Counted from the first letter of the stretch, positions 44,901-53,521 are shown. The stretch is 64,000 nt of DNA from Gemmatimonadota bacterium (GCA_003169895.1 PNAE01000007.1:1068314-1132313); one strand, 5' to 3'. Numbers and translations are program-made. Notes: generated from the sequence alone by a model not told the origin.

Positions 44901-45008
44901 TTTCAGGCGGCGCGGAGCTTCGCCGCCGGCGAGCTGATTCCCGTGGTACCGGGCCGGGGCTGGTTGCTGCAATTCGATACCTTTGACGCGCACCCTCGCG
45001 CCCGGTAG
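42000..45008 (+). CDS. Large secreted glycoside-hydrolase-like protein (DUF6067/GH123-like)
   Basis: A 1002-residue protein with a short signal peptide (MLVLFLLAATAQRAPAQ). The N-terminal 300 residues look like beta-sandwich modules. The region from about 610 to 870 resembles a TIM-barrel glycosidase: AYADSLHAAGMRFKIYYTVREL, then GVDGIYLDDVAFDRATMLRIRR, an acidic motif at the end of a strand where glycosidases carry catalytic residues, and HSANQYDKNDG. A C-terminal beta-domain closes the chain. I recall such architecture in DUF6067/GH123-like proteins but cannot confirm the family. Probably periplasmic or surface polysaccharide degradation. Confidence 0.62.
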   Translation: MLVLFLLAATAQRAPAQEAPWRLGRWNPDSFGNQRVVLQVADTGTGGAVRALIPWRRRDAQPELKRVIVTDTANRRIRNAAALWVRRDSGELVFEPVHGIGTYYVYYLPYTGSVRSNYPRISYPRPDSMAAPGWVAAARAGAATLPRADVVAFEAVDSMSQRWPMEVTATDSEVAAARRRISPGEPFAVFVEDRSRPVKMTDQLPLIWAMRTAGVARLGPAERDEYYAFQLGIWAQQPLDSVQVHFSSFQGGAGVAMEIPPSAFDCITTDGVDWLGRPFHPDVTIPAGRVRALWCGVMMPRTASPGTYQGSVHVVVAGNNGVTTPIRIVVDTAMAVNHGDDEPWRLSRLRWLNSQLAADGPPTPPYTPVRGGPADFRILGRRILLDSLGFPRQILSFFTSAMTGITARGLPILAAPIALQVEDASGLVHGWTPGALRLVRATASRATFHSSGRQGDLRLDITGDLDFDGNLEYRVALVARRDTPVRDIRLVMPMFRNVARYFMGLNRPGGMAPANYDWKWDVTRNQDAVWIGDVNAGLQLTLKDEHYVRPLNTNFYQQSPLVMPRSWSNDGKGGCSFTGGERSYRAVCTSGGRTLVAGDTLWFNFRVLITPFHPLDTRTHFATRYYHAYRPVDTVRAAGANLVNVHHATAINPFLNYPFLRAAQMRAYADSLHAAGMRFKIYYTVRELTNRAPEFWALRSLGTEVFSPGPGGGHSWLQEHVVDNYITGWVVPELRDVTLVTNGISRWHNFYVEGLRWLTDHAGVDGIYLDDVAFDRATMLRIRRVLAAHGGPGERIDLHSANQYDKNDGFASSANLYLEHFPFIDRLWFGEGFNYDSPPDYWLVEMSGIPFGLMGEMLEGGGNPWRGMLFGMTNRLPWTGSDPRPLWHEWDSFGITDSRMVGWWSRGAPVTTGRNDVLATSYLRTDHALVAIASWAKDTVAVQLHIDWRALGLDSARVRITAPAIPTFQAARSFAAGELIPVVPGRGWLLQFDTFDAHPRAR

Positions 45009-45020
45009 ACTGCCGTACCC
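44983..45020 (+). promoter_or_regulatory. Leaderless promoter of the SH3 gene
   Basis: TTGACG (44983-44988), a 17-nt spacer, TAGACT (45006-45011), then 9 nt to the ATG at 45021. This is among the best -35/-10 matches in the window and overlaps the end of the preceding gene. Confidence 0.65.
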
Positions 45021-45998
45021 ATGAGACTGCCGCGCGTCGCCGTTCTGGCCGTTCCCGCCGCCATACTCGGATTGCTCACCGGGTCCGTCTCGCCCGCGCC
45101 GGCGCAAACCGTCCGGTCGATCGGCGCCGAGACCGACCTGGTCAAGGATCCCGGCGGCATCCAGCTGCTGCACCTGCTCAAGGGTACTGCCGTGACTGTA
45201 GGTGCGGCCAACGGCGAATGGGTGCCGGCCACTATCGACGGCTGGATCGTCGCAAGTGCATTGCACGACGACAAGCGTGACGGATTCGATGTCAGCGTTG
45301 CGCTCGCCGCTGGAACGACGTTGCGCGCCAGCCCTGGCGGCGCGGCGCTCGCCTCCGCACGCCTTGGCGCGCTGTTCGATCGTGTCGACGCGAAGGGCGG
45401 GTGGGTGCATGTCCGCCGTACGGGCTGGATTGCCGCCGCCGCGGTCACGCCGCCGCGGGCCGTAACGGTCCCTCCGCCGGCACCGGTAACCGCGACTGCG
45501 CCACCGGCAGTTACCAGCATCGAAGCCGGCGCCGGGCTCGCGCTACAGCCCGGCGGTGCTGTCGTGGCGACCCTGGAATCGCCGGTTCATGCCGACGTGC
45601 TGGAACACAAGAGCGGCTGGGCGCACGTACGGATCGATGCGTGGGTGCGCGACGCGGCGCTGGGTAACGCCCCGGCCCCAGGCGGCATCACCGCTGCGGA
45701 TATTCGCGCGGCACCGGACAGGTACGTCGGGCAGACCGTTGAATGGACCATCGAGATTCTTGGCATCGAGAAAGCCGACGACCTGCGGCCCGAACTCCCC
45801 GCCGGGCGGCCCTACTTGCTGGCCCGCGGCCCGCTTCCCGAAACCGGGTTTCTCTACGTCGCGATCACTGATGACGAAGCGGAAGCCTTCCATCGACTCG
45901 AGCCGCTGGCGAAGATCAGGATCCGGGCGACCATCCGCGCCGGCCGGTCACGTTTTCTGCCCACCCCCGTGCTCAACTTTGTGCGCCGGCTCGACTGA
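45021..45998 (+). CDS. Secreted protein with three SH3-like repeats
   Basis: A 325-residue exported protein with a signal peptide (1 to about 29, ending SPAPAQ). Three SH3b-like repeats follow, each ending in a Trp-containing strand pair: EWVPATIDGWIVASAL, GWVHVRRTGWIAAAAV and GWAHVRIDAWVRDAAL. A proline/alanine-rich linker separates repeats two and three. The C-terminal 100 residues form a different beta-domain (YVGQTVEWTIEILGIEKA). Bacterial SH3 domains often bind peptidoglycan, so a cell-wall role is plausible but not shown. Confidence 0.75.
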   Translation: MRLPRVAVLAVPAAILGLLTGSVSPAPAQTVRSIGAETDLVKDPGGIQLLHLLKGTAVTVGAANGEWVPATIDGWIVASALHDDKRDGFDVSVALAAGTTLRASPGGAALASARLGALFDRVDAKGGWVHVRRTGWIAAAAVTPPRAVTVPPPAPVTATAPPAVTSIEAGAGLALQPGGAVVATLESPVHADVLEHKSGWAHVRIDAWVRDAALGNAPAPGGITAADIRAAPDRYVGQTVEWTIEILGIEKADDLRPELPAGRPYLLARGPLPETGFLYVAITDDEAEAFHRLEPLAKIRIRATIRAGRSRFLPTPVLNFVRRLD

Positions 45999-46007
45999 GG
46001 AGTGGCA

Positions 46008-46388
46008 ATGAACGAACATCTCAAGGAGCGCATCCTGCGGGCCGCCGAGTCCCTCTCCGACGAACGTGGCTACCAGATTCTCGACTACATCGAGTTTCTT
46101 AACAGCAAGTACGCCGAGCGCGCCAATCCGACGAACCTCTTCGCCAAGCTTACCGATCGCGCGGAGGACATTCTGCGCGCCGGCAAGGTCCCGATTGATG
46201 CCATCAGCGGCACGGTGACCTTCTTCGACGGGGCGTCGAAGGTGATGAAGGGGCTGGCATCGGCGGCGCAGGCGGTGGTCGATGAAGCATCGAAGACGGC
46301 ACAGAGCATGACCAGCTCGAAACCAGAATCTGCCGACAAACCTCCCCCGCCAGCGACCCCGCCGACATCCAATGGGAACACGCCTTGA
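46008..46388 (+). CDS. Small hypothetical protein with proline-rich tail
   Basis: A 126-residue soluble protein. I choose the ATG at 46008 over the track's GTG at 46002 because GAGG lies 7 nt ahead. The N-terminal 45 residues are a charged helix pair (LKERILRAAESLSDERGYQILDYIEF), and a middle helix is rich in Ala/Val/Lys. The tail is low-complexity (KPPPPATPPTSNGNTP). I recognise no domain. Its stop overlaps the TTG start of the permease by 4 nt, so the two are translationally coupled. Confidence 0.55.
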   Translation: MNEHLKERILRAAESLSDERGYQILDYIEFLNSKYAERANPTNLFAKLTDRAEDILRAGKVPIDAISGTVTFFDGASKVMKGLASAAQAVVDEASKTAQSMTSSKPESADKPPPPATPPTSNGNTP

Positions 46389-47851
46389 GCGAGCCCGAAG
46401 GCGCCGGATTCGTCCGCGGTATCGGCCCGTGGCAGGCGACGTCACTGGTCGTCGGCACGATGATCGGGTCCGGCATCTTCATCGTGTCGGCCGACATCGG
46501 GCGCGAGGTGAACGCGTGGGGGCCCGGCGGCCTGCTGCTGGTCTGGATCATCACGGGGATCATGACCGTGGCCGGCGCGCTGGCGTACACCGAACTCGCC
46601 GCCATGATTCCCAAGGCCGGCGGCCAATACGTCTTCCTGCGCGACGGGCTGAATCCGCTGGCGGGATTCCTGTACGGCTGGACGCTGTTCGCCGTGATCC
46701 AGACGGGCACGATCGCCGCAGTCGCCGTGGCCATGGCCAAATACCTGGCGGTATTCATCCCATCGCTCAGCGACACGATCTTTCTCCCGCTCGGCCACAT
46801 TCACCTCCCGGGCGCCGCGGACGCGATTCCAATCGGTATGTCGGCGCAGCGCCTGGTCGCCATCATCAGCATCGTGGTGCTCACCTGGATCAACGCGCGC
46901 GGCGTCAAGCTCGGCGCCGGTGTACAGACATTCCTGACGACGATCAAGTTCATCGCGCTGGCAATGCTGGTGATCCTGGGGCTCTTCCTGTTCCGGAACG
47001 TGCAGATTTCGTCGGCCAACCATGCGCACTTCTGGGGCACCGGCGACTGGTCCTTCGCGATGCTGCCGGTCGTCGGCGCCGCGATGGTCGGCTCGCTGTT
47101 CTCCAGCGACTCGTGGAACAACGTCACGTTCGCCGCCGCCGAGGTTCGCGATCCGACGAAAAACCTGCCCCGCGCCCTTGCGCTGGGAACCATCGCGGTC
47201 TCACTGCTCTACATCCTGGCGAACGTCGCCTACCTCAACGTGTTGCCGTTCGCCGGCGATCCTCACGGCACGACCGCCGTGGCCCGGGGCATTCAGAACG
47301 CGGCGCAGGATCGCGTCGGCGCCGCGGCGGTGGAAGCGATGCTCGGCTCCGCCGGGGCGCTGGTGATGTCGGGCTTCATCGTGATTTCAACCCTGGGCTG
47401 CAATGCCGGGCTGGTGCTCTCCGGGCCGCGGGTCTACTACGCCATGGCCCGGGACCGACTGTTCTTCGAACGCGCCGGCACGCTGCACGCGACCTACCGG
47501 ACGCCGGTCTTCGGCCTCATCACCCAAGCCATCTGGGCGTCCATTCTCTGCCTCTCGGGTACGTACAACCAACTGCTCGACTACGTCATCTTCGCGTCGG
47601 TGCTCTTCTACTGTCTCACGACCGTCTCACTCTTCGCATTTCGCATCAGGCGGCCGGACCTGCCGCGTCCGGTGAAGGCCTTCGGGTATCCGATCGTGCC
47701 GGCCTTGTACATCGTGTCGCTGGCGGCGCTGATGGTGGTGTTGCTGAGCAAGAAGCCGTTGTACACCTGGCCGGGGCTCGTCATCGTGGCGTTGGGCGTG
47801 CCGGTCTACCTGTTGTGGCGGCGCGGGACCAGAGCCGTGAGCCGTCCTTGA
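46385..47851 (+). CDS. APC-family amino acid permease
   Basis: A 488-residue transporter with about twelve membrane helices. The first helix has the APC substrate-binding break GTMIGSGIF, and helix 6 contains a comparable unwound segment. MIPKAGGQYVFLRDGLNPLAGFLYGW is typical of the APC amino acid/LAT branch. Substrate cannot be read; the family includes Ser/Thr, arginine/agmatine and neutral amino acid carriers. It starts at a TTG overlapping the small protein gene. It is only distantly similar to the two tandem permeases beyond guaB. Confidence 0.88.
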   Translation: MSEPEGAGFVRGIGPWQATSLVVGTMIGSGIFIVSADIGREVNAWGPGGLLLVWIITGIMTVAGALAYTELAAMIPKAGGQYVFLRDGLNPLAGFLYGWTLFAVIQTGTIAAVAVAMAKYLAVFIPSLSDTIFLPLGHIHLPGAADAIPIGMSAQRLVAIISIVVLTWINARGVKLGAGVQTFLTTIKFIALAMLVILGLFLFRNVQISSANHAHFWGTGDWSFAMLPVVGAAMVGSLFSSDSWNNVTFAAAEVRDPTKNLPRALALGTIAVSLLYILANVAYLNVLPFAGDPHGTTAVARGIQNAAQDRVGAAAVEAMLGSAGALVMSGFIVISTLGCNAGLVLSGPRVYYAMARDRLFFERAGTLHATYRTPVFGLITQAIWASILCLSGTYNQLLDYVIFASVLFYCLTTVSLFAFRIRRPDLPRPVKAFGYPIVPALYIVSLAALMVVLLSKKPLYTWPGLVIVALGVPVYLLWRRGTRAVSRP

Positions 47852-47882
47852 ACCCTTCCGCCCCCACCCGCTACGTTTGAGG
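47848..47882 (+). promoter_or_regulatory. Leaderless promoter of the guaB leader ORF
   Basis: TTGAAC (47848-47853), overlapping the permease stop codon, an 18-nt spacer, TACGTT (47872-47877), then 5 nt to an ATG at 47883. The transcript would start at or beside this leader ATG. Confidence 0.55.
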
Positions 47883-47927
47883 ATGTTCCCCGTATCCAGT
47901 CAGCGCCTGTCACGGACGGCGGCATGA
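47883..47927 (+). CDS. Fourteen-codon leader ORF coupled to guaB
   Basis: Encodes [14 protein letters not shown] and stops with TGA overlapping the guaB ATG (ATGA). A promoter 5 nt upstream would produce a message beginning at this ATG. With no ribosome-binding site ahead of guaB, termination-reinitiation at the overlap would be the way to translate guaB. It is too short to judge by coding statistics. An alternative is that it is chance and guaB uses its ATG directly. Confidence 0.4.
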   Translation: MFPVSSQRLSRTAA

Positions 47928-49381
47928 GTCCGATCCGGCCGGACTTCGGCCTGACGTTCGACGACGTCCTGCTCCTGCCGCGACATTCGACCGTGCATCC
48001 TCGCGACGTCAGCACGTCCAGTCGCTTCACCCGCACCATCCCGCTCCACATTCCGCTCGTCGCCGCTGCCATGGACACCGTCACCGAATCGGAAATGGCG
48101 ATCGCAATGGCGCGCGCGGGCGGCATCGGCGTGTTGCACAAGAACATGTCCATCGACCGACAAGCGGCCGAGGTCGACCGGGTCAAGCGCAGTGAGAGCG
48201 GGATGATCATGAACCCGATCACCCTCGGGCCGGAGCGTCCGATCCGCGAGGCGCACGCGCTGATGCGGCGGTTCCGCATTTCGGGCGTGCCGATCGTCGA
48301 CGGTAGCGGGCGCCTGATCGGCATCATCACGAACCGCGACTTGCAGTTCGAGTCCAACCTCGAGCGGCCGATCGCCGAAGCGATGACTCGCGAAGGACTG
48401 ATCACCGCACCGGTCGGAACGACGCTGGCCGAAGCCGAGGCGACGCTGGCGCGGCACCGGATCGAGAAACTTCCGGTGGTGGACGCCGACGGCGTCCTGA
48501 GGGGCCTCATCACGGTCAAGGACATCTTCAAGCGCCGGGACTTCCCCGATGCCAACAAGGATCAGCATGGCCGTTTGCGGGTCGCCGCCGCGGTTGGTAC
48601 CGGCTCCGAGGCGATGGTTCGCACCCGCGCACTGGTCAACGCCGGCGTCGATGTCATCGTGGTGGATTCCGCTCACGGGCATTCGGCTGGTGTCCTCGAC
48701 ACCATCGCGGCACTCCGGGATGCGTTTTCCGAGGTACAATTGGTCGGCGGGAACATCGCAACGGAGTCGGGCGCGCGGGCCCTGGTCGAGCGAGGCGTTG
48801 ACGCCGTCAAGGTTGGCATCGGTCCTGGCTCGATCTGTACCACGCGTGTGGTCACTGGCGTCGGGGTCCCGCAGATGACCGCGATCATCAATGCGGTCGC
48901 CGGGGCCGGCGACGTGCCGGTCATCGCCGACGGCGGCATCAAGTACTCCGGCGACGTGGTGAAGGCGATTGCAGCAGGGGCCGCGAGCGTGATGATGGGT
49001 TCGATGCTCGCCGGCACGGAGGAGAGTCCCGGCGAGAGCATCCTGGCCGAGGGCCGCCGGTTCAAGTTGATCCGCGGCATGGGCTCGCTGACGGCAATGC
49101 AGGATGGATCGGCCGACCGGTATTTCCAGGAAGGCGAGGTGTCGCCTTCAAAGCTGGTGCCCGAAGGCATCGAGGGACGGGTGCCGTACAAGGGCGCCGT
49201 CGCCGACGTCCTGTTCCAGATGGTGGGCGGCCTCCGCAGCGGCATGGGGTATTGCGGTGCCGCGGACATCGCGGCGCTGCAGCGCGACACCGAGTTCATC
49301 CAGATCACCTCGGCCGGTCTCCGCGAGTCGCACCCGCATGACGTGACGATCACCCGGGAAGCGCCGAACTACAGCGTGTAG
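47924..49381 (+). CDS. guaB: Inosine-5'-monophosphate dehydrogenase
   Basis: Oxidises IMP to XMP with NAD, the committing step to GTP. The 485-residue protein has the TIM barrel split by a CBS pair at about 95-205 ([17 protein letters not shown]..., [18 protein letters not shown]). The catalytic loop [11 protein letters not shown] contains C305, and the active-site flap is marked by [19 protein letters not shown]. The C-terminus GMGYCGA...[20 protein letters not shown] is the usual one. No guaA follows; instead two amino acid permeases do. Confidence 0.97.
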   Translation: MSPIRPDFGLTFDDVLLLPRHSTVHPRDVSTSSRFTRTIPLHIPLVAAAMDTVTESEMAIAMARAGGIGVLHKNMSIDRQAAEVDRVKRSESGMIMNPITLGPERPIREAHALMRRFRISGVPIVDGSGRLIGIITNRDLQFESNLERPIAEAMTREGLITAPVGTTLAEAEATLARHRIEKLPVVDADGVLRGLITVKDIFKRRDFPDANKDQHGRLRVAAAVGTGSEAMVRTRALVNAGVDVIVVDSAHGHSAGVLDTIAALRDAFSEVQLVGGNIATESGARALVERGVDAVKVGIGPGSICTTRVVTGVGVPQMTAIINAVAGAGDVPVIADGGIKYSGDVVKAIAAGAASVMMGSMLAGTEESPGESILAEGRRFKLIRGMGSLTAMQDGSADRYFQEGEVSPSKLVPEGIEGRVPYKGAVADVLFQMVGGLRSGMGYCGAADIAALQRDTEFIQITSAGLRESHPHDVTITREAPNYSV

Positions 49382-49409
49382 GAAATCCACCCCGCTCGAG
49401 GATCTCTTC

Positions 49410-50966
49410 ATGGGCCTCTTCAGCACCAAGAACGTCTCCGACCTGCAGGTTGAAGCCGAGAGTTCGCACAGCCTCAAGCGCGCGCTGACCGCGACCAACC
49501 TCGTGTTCCTCGGCATCGGTGCCATCATCGGCGCCGGCATTTTCGTGCTCACGGGACAGGTGGCGGCGACCAACGCGGGGCCGGCGATCGTGCTGTCGTT
49601 CGTCGTTGCCGGTTCCGGATGTCTCTTCGCCGGCCTCTGCTACGCGGAGTTTGCGTCGATGATCCCGATCGCGGGAAGCGCCTATACCTATGGGTATGCC
49701 ACGATGGGGGAGCTGATCGCGTGGATCATCGGCTGGGACCTGATCCTCGAGTACCTCTTCGCTGCGTCGACCGTGGCGGTCGGCTGGGCCGGCTACTTCA
49801 GCGCGTTCATGACGGAACTCGGCGTCAAGCTCCCGCCGGCATTGATGGGCGCTCCGCTGGATGTGCTAGGCACGCACCACCTGATCCGGGCGCAGATCTG
49901 CGTCGACCCGGCAACTGGTGGCGTGGCATACGACGCCGTCAGCCGCGCCCTGGTGTCGGGGGCGGACTGCGCGGCCAAGGGTTTCACGCTCACCGGCGGC
50001 ATCCTGAACGTCCCGGCGGTGGTGCTGGTGTTGCTGCTCACGACCCTGCTGGTGATCGGCATCAAGGAGTCGGCCCGGTTCAACAACGCCATCGTCATCG
50101 CCAAGGTGGCCATCGTCCTCGCGGTGATTCTCTTCGGCATCAAGTACATCAACACGGCCAACTGGCACCCGTTCATTCCGCCGAACACCGGTGAATTCGG
50201 TCACTTCGGCTTCAGCGGCATCGTGCGCGGTTCGGCAGTGATCTTCTTCGCGTACATCGGTTTCGACGCGGTGTCGACCGCGGCGCAGGAAGCGAAAAAC
50301 CCGCAGCGCGACCTGCCGATCGGCATTCTCGGGTCGCTGGCGGTCTGTACCGTGCTGTACATCGCGATGGCGCTGGTCATGACCGGCATCGCGCATTACA
50401 GCAAGCTCAACGTGCCGCACCCGGTGTTCGTGGCGATCGACGCGGCGGGACCGGGACTCAAGTGGCTGGGCTTCTTCGTCAACATCGGCGCCATCGCCGG
50501 CCTGGCCTCGGTGGTGCTGGTGATGCTGATGGGCCAGCCGCGCATCTTCTACTCGATGTCGCGCGACGGCCTGCTGCCACCGGTGTTCTCCAAGGTGCAC
50601 CCGACGTTCCGCACGCCCTACGTCGCAACCATCATCACCGGTTGCGTCGCGGCGCTGATTGCCGGTTTCTTCCCGATCCGGTTGCTGGGCGAACTGGTGT
50701 CGATCGGGACGCTGCTCGCGTTCGTGATCGTCTGCGGGGGCATCTGGGTCCTTCGGCGCGCCCGGCCCGAACTGCCCCGGCCCTTCCGGACGCCCTGGGT
50801 ACCGGTCGTGCCGATTCTCGGCATCCTGATCTGCGGCTACATGATGTCGACGCTGCCGGGTGATACCTGGATTCGTCTGCTCGTCTGGATGGCGATCGGT
50901 CTCTGCATCTACTTCTTCTACGGCCGGTTCCATTCCAAGCTGGCCGCGGTCGGAAACGTGCGATGA
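49410..50966 (+). CDS. APC-family cationic amino acid transporter-like permease
   Basis: A 518-residue transporter with twelve to fourteen membrane segments. The first helix IGAIIGAGIFVLTGQ and EFASMIPIAGSAYTYGYATMGELIAW are characteristic of the CAT/YfnA branch, and FFAYIGFDAVSTAAQEAKNP is the sixth-helix signature. A loop of about 35 residues after helix 5 contains two cysteines (ICVDPATGG...DCAAKG). It is the first of two tandem paralogues; the second begins at its stop with a 4-nt overlap. It probably shares the guaB transcript. Confidence 0.9.
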   Translation: MGLFSTKNVSDLQVEAESSHSLKRALTATNLVFLGIGAIIGAGIFVLTGQVAATNAGPAIVLSFVVAGSGCLFAGLCYAEFASMIPIAGSAYTYGYATMGELIAWIIGWDLILEYLFAASTVAVGWAGYFSAFMTELGVKLPPALMGAPLDVLGTHHLIRAQICVDPATGGVAYDAVSRALVSGADCAAKGFTLTGGILNVPAVVLVLLLTTLLVIGIKESARFNNAIVIAKVAIVLAVILFGIKYINTANWHPFIPPNTGEFGHFGFSGIVRGSAVIFFAYIGFDAVSTAAQEAKNPQRDLPIGILGSLAVCTVLYIAMALVMTGIAHYSKLNVPHPVFVAIDAAGPGLKWLGFFVNIGAIAGLASVVLVMLMGQPRIFYSMSRDGLLPPVFSKVHPTFRTPYVATIITGCVAALIAGFFPIRLLGELVSIGTLLAFVIVCGGIWVLRRARPELPRPFRTPWVPVVPILGILICGYMMSTLPGDTWIRLLVWMAIGLCIYFFYGRFHSKLAAVGNVR

Positions 50967-52459
50967 ACCTGTGGGCGACCAAGTCCATCGGTGCGCTTCG
51001 CGCCGAGGCGGAGGCCACCGGCGAACACTCGCTGCGGCGTTCGCTCGGTGCGCTCAACCTGACCACGCTCGGCATCGGCGCGATCATTGGGGCCGGCATC
51101 TTCGTGCTCACTGGCCAGGCGGCGGCGCAATTCGCCGGACCGGCGGTGTGGATCTCGATGATCATCGTCGGGATCGCCTGCACCTTCGCCGGGCTCTGCT
51201 ACGCCGAGATGGCCAGCGTCGTGCCGGTGGCGGGGAGCGCGTACACGTATTCGTACGCCACCATGGGTGAGCTGGTCGCCTGGATCATCGGGTGGGACCT
51301 GGTGCTCGAGTATGCGGCCGGCGCCGCGACGGTCGGCGTCGGCTGGTCGGGGCACCTGGTAGACCTGCTCAAGAACTTCGGCATCGTGCTTCCGGCGTCG
51401 CTCACCAATGCGCCGACCGCGTGGTGCACCGCCGACAACGTCACCCAGGCCGTGGCGGCATGTGCGCACTCGGGACTCAACCTCACCGGCGCGTTGCTCA
51501 ACGTGCCGGCGGTGTTCGTGGTCGCCGTCATGTCGACCATTCTGGTGATCGGCATCAAGGAGTCGGCGACGGTGAACAGCTTCATCGTCATCTTCAAGGT
51601 TGCGATCGTGCTATTGATCGTCGCCGTGGGGTTGGCGCACGTGACGCCGGCCAACTGGCATCCGTTGATTCCGAAGAACACCGGCACCTGGGGCAGCTAC
51701 GGCTGGTCCGGCGTGCTGCGCGGCGCCGGTCTGGTCTTCTTTGCGTACATCGGGTTTGACGCCGTGAGCACCGCAGCCCAGGAATCGAAGAATCCCCAGC
51801 GCGACCTGCCGATCGGCATTCTCGGCTCACTGGCCATCTGCACCGTGCTGTACATCGTCGTGTCGGTGGTGTTGACCGGGATGGTGCCATATGCCGAACT
51901 CAATGGCAACGCACCGGTGGCGTATGCGATGGAAAAGGTCGGCGCCCCGGGCTTCATCCGCGTGCTGATCGACATCGGCGCCGTGCTCGGCCTGGCTTCG
52001 GTCATCCTGGTGATGCTGCTCGGGCAATCGCGCGTGTTCTACTCGATGTCGCGCGACGGCCTGCTGGGCCGCTGGGGCGCGCGGGTACATCCCAAATTCC
52101 GTACGCCGTACATCTCGACCATTTTCACCGGCGTCGCGGTCGGACTCGCCACCGGCATCCTGCCGCTGCAGCTGCTGGGACAGCTGGTCAACATCGGCAC
52201 CCTGCTGGCCTTCGTGCTGGTGTGCGCCGGCGTGCTGATCCTGCGCCGGACGCGGCCCGAGCTGGACCGTCCGTTCCGGACCCCGTTCGTGCCGGTCGTG
52301 CCCATCCTCGGCATCGTCTGTTGCCTCGGCTTGATGGCCACGCTGCCGGGCGACACCTGGATCCGCCTCATCGTCTGGCTGATCATCGGCTTGGGCATCT
52401 ACTTCGGGTACGGGCGGCGGCACAGCACGTTGCAGCGGGAGCTGGGAGCTGGGAGGTAG
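50963..52459 (+). CDS. APC-family cationic amino acid transporter-like permease (tandem paralogue)
   Basis: A 498-residue paralogue of the preceding permease, overlapping it by ATGA. Helix 1 (IGAIIGAGIFVLTGQ), the SAYTYSYATMGELVAWIIGWDLVLEY stretch and FFAYIGFDAVSTAAQESKNP are near-identical between the two. The loop after helix 5 again has two cysteines (WCTADN...ACAHSG), suggesting a conserved disulfide outside the membrane. The last residues (RELGAGR) are encoded by the heptad-type repeat that begins at the gene end, so the original stop may have been displaced. Confidence 0.9.
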   Translation: MNLWATKSIGALRAEAEATGEHSLRRSLGALNLTTLGIGAIIGAGIFVLTGQAAAQFAGPAVWISMIIVGIACTFAGLCYAEMASVVPVAGSAYTYSYATMGELVAWIIGWDLVLEYAAGAATVGVGWSGHLVDLLKNFGIVLPASLTNAPTAWCTADNVTQAVAACAHSGLNLTGALLNVPAVFVVAVMSTILVIGIKESATVNSFIVIFKVAIVLLIVAVGLAHVTPANWHPLIPKNTGTWGSYGWSGVLRGAGLVFFAYIGFDAVSTAAQESKNPQRDLPIGILGSLAICTVLYIVVSVVLTGMVPYAELNGNAPVAYAMEKVGAPGFIRVLIDIGAVLGLASVILVMLLGQSRVFYSMSRDGLLGRWGARVHPKFRTPYISTIFTGVAVGLATGILPLQLLGQLVNIGTLLAFVLVCAGVLILRRTRPELDRPFRTPFVPVVPILGIVCCLGLMATLPGDTWIRLIVWLIIGLGIYFGYGRRHSTLQRELGAGR

Positions 52460-52478
52460 GGGCTGGGAGCTATCCCAG
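52437..52478. repeat. Heptad-type repeat at the permease 3' end
   Basis: gctggga, gctggga, ggtaggg, gctggga, then the partial reverse unit tatccca. It overlaps the last five codons of the permease and ends just before the nrnA -10 box. Confidence 0.5.
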
Positions 52479-52482
52479 TCAT

Positions 52483-52494
52483 TAGCTTCTCCGC
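52483..52494 (+). promoter_or_regulatory. -10 box giving a leaderless start for nrnA
   Basis: TAGCTT (52483-52488) lies 6 nt before the ATG at 52495. The -35 region falls in repeat sequence and has no clear match. No ribosome site is present. Confidence 0.45.
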
Positions 52495-53505
52495 ATGACC
52501 ACGCCGGATTACAACCTCCCCGCCGCTGCCCGCGAAATAGCGGCGCTGGTAGGTCCGGGCCGCCGCATCTGCCTCACCACGCACGTCAACGCCGACGGCG
52601 ACGGCCTCGGCAGCGAGGTCGCGATGGTGCACCTGCTGCGTGCCCTCGGCGCGGCCGTGTACGTCACGAACCCCACCGCCACGCCGCCGCGATTCGCATT
52701 TCTCTTTGCCGACATACCGGATGCCGACAAGAGCGGCGCGGCGGTCAAGGAACTCCGCCGGGCCGATGCGATCATCGTGCTCGACATCACCGACCTGCCA
52801 CGACTTGGCGGCCTGGCGGACACGGTACGAGACAGCGGCGTGCCGGTCGCTTGCATCGATCATCACGTCAGCCCGGGCACGCTGCCCGACGGCCCGCGCC
52901 TGGTCGACGCTTCGGCGGCCGCCACGGGCGAGCTGATCTATCTGCTCGCGCGCGAGGCCGGCTGGCCCGTCACGGCCGCCGCCGCGCGCGCGTTGTACGT
53001 CGCGCTGGTGACCGATACCGGTGGATTCCGCTTCTCGAACACCCGGCCGCGGACCCTTCGCATCGCCGGCGACCTGCTTGAGGCTGGTGTGGACCCGGAG
53101 CAGGTGTACCTCGACGTCTACGCCGGCGCCCCGGTCGGTCGTCCGCGCCTGCTCGCCGAGGTGCTGCAGACCCTCGTGGTGGAAGAGGACATCGGCCTTG
53201 CATGGGTCACCGTGCCGCCGGGGGCCCTGGAGCGGCATGGCGTCGATCCTGATGACCTCGATGGTGTGGTGGAACACGCCCGCTCGGTGCGGCGGGTGCG
53301 CCTGGCGTTGCTGTTCCGGGAGATGTCCGGGCATCGCGTCAAGACTTCACTCCGCAGTGTCGGTAACGTGAACGTCGCGGAGTTGGCAAGGCAGTTTGGC
53401 GGCGGCGGACACGCCAAGGCTGCCGGTGTGGCCATGCCCGGAACACTCGCCGATGTGCAGGCGACGGTCCTGGCTGCGGCGCGGGCCTATCTCAGGGCTG
53501 GTTGA
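52495..53505 (+). CDS. nrnA: DHH/DHHA1-family oligoribonuclease/pAp-phosphatase
   Basis: A 336-residue metal-dependent phosphoesterase that degrades nanoRNA and 3'-phosphoadenosine 5'-phosphate in the cytoplasm. The DHH domain shows THVNADGDGLGSE (metal site I), VLDITD (site II) and CIDHHVSPG (the DHH motif); VTDTGGFRFSNT contributes another aspartate. The DHHA1 domain ends with the substrate-binding glycine motif QFGGGGHAKAAG. The family also includes cyclic-dinucleotide hydrolases, but GdpP-type sensor domains are absent. Confidence 0.93.
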   Translation: MTTPDYNLPAAAREIAALVGPGRRICLTTHVNADGDGLGSEVAMVHLLRALGAAVYVTNPTATPPRFAFLFADIPDADKSGAAVKELRRADAIIVLDITDLPRLGGLADTVRDSGVPVACIDHHVSPGTLPDGPRLVDASAAATGELIYLLAREAGWPVTAAAARALYVALVTDTGGFRFSNTRPRTLRIAGDLLEAGVDPEQVYLDVYAGAPVGRPRLLAEVLQTLVVEEDIGLAWVTVPPGALERHGVDPDDLDGVVEHARSVRRVRLALLFREMSGHRVKTSLRSVGNVNVAELARQFGGGGHAKAAGVAMPGTLADVQATVLAAARAYLRAG

Positions 53506-53521
53506 TCGGTCTTCCGGCCCC

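Noticed and set aside
47852-47923. Purine riboswitch before guaB
   Set aside because: The gap is only 72 nt and is filled by a promoter and a short ORF; no purine-aptamer pattern.
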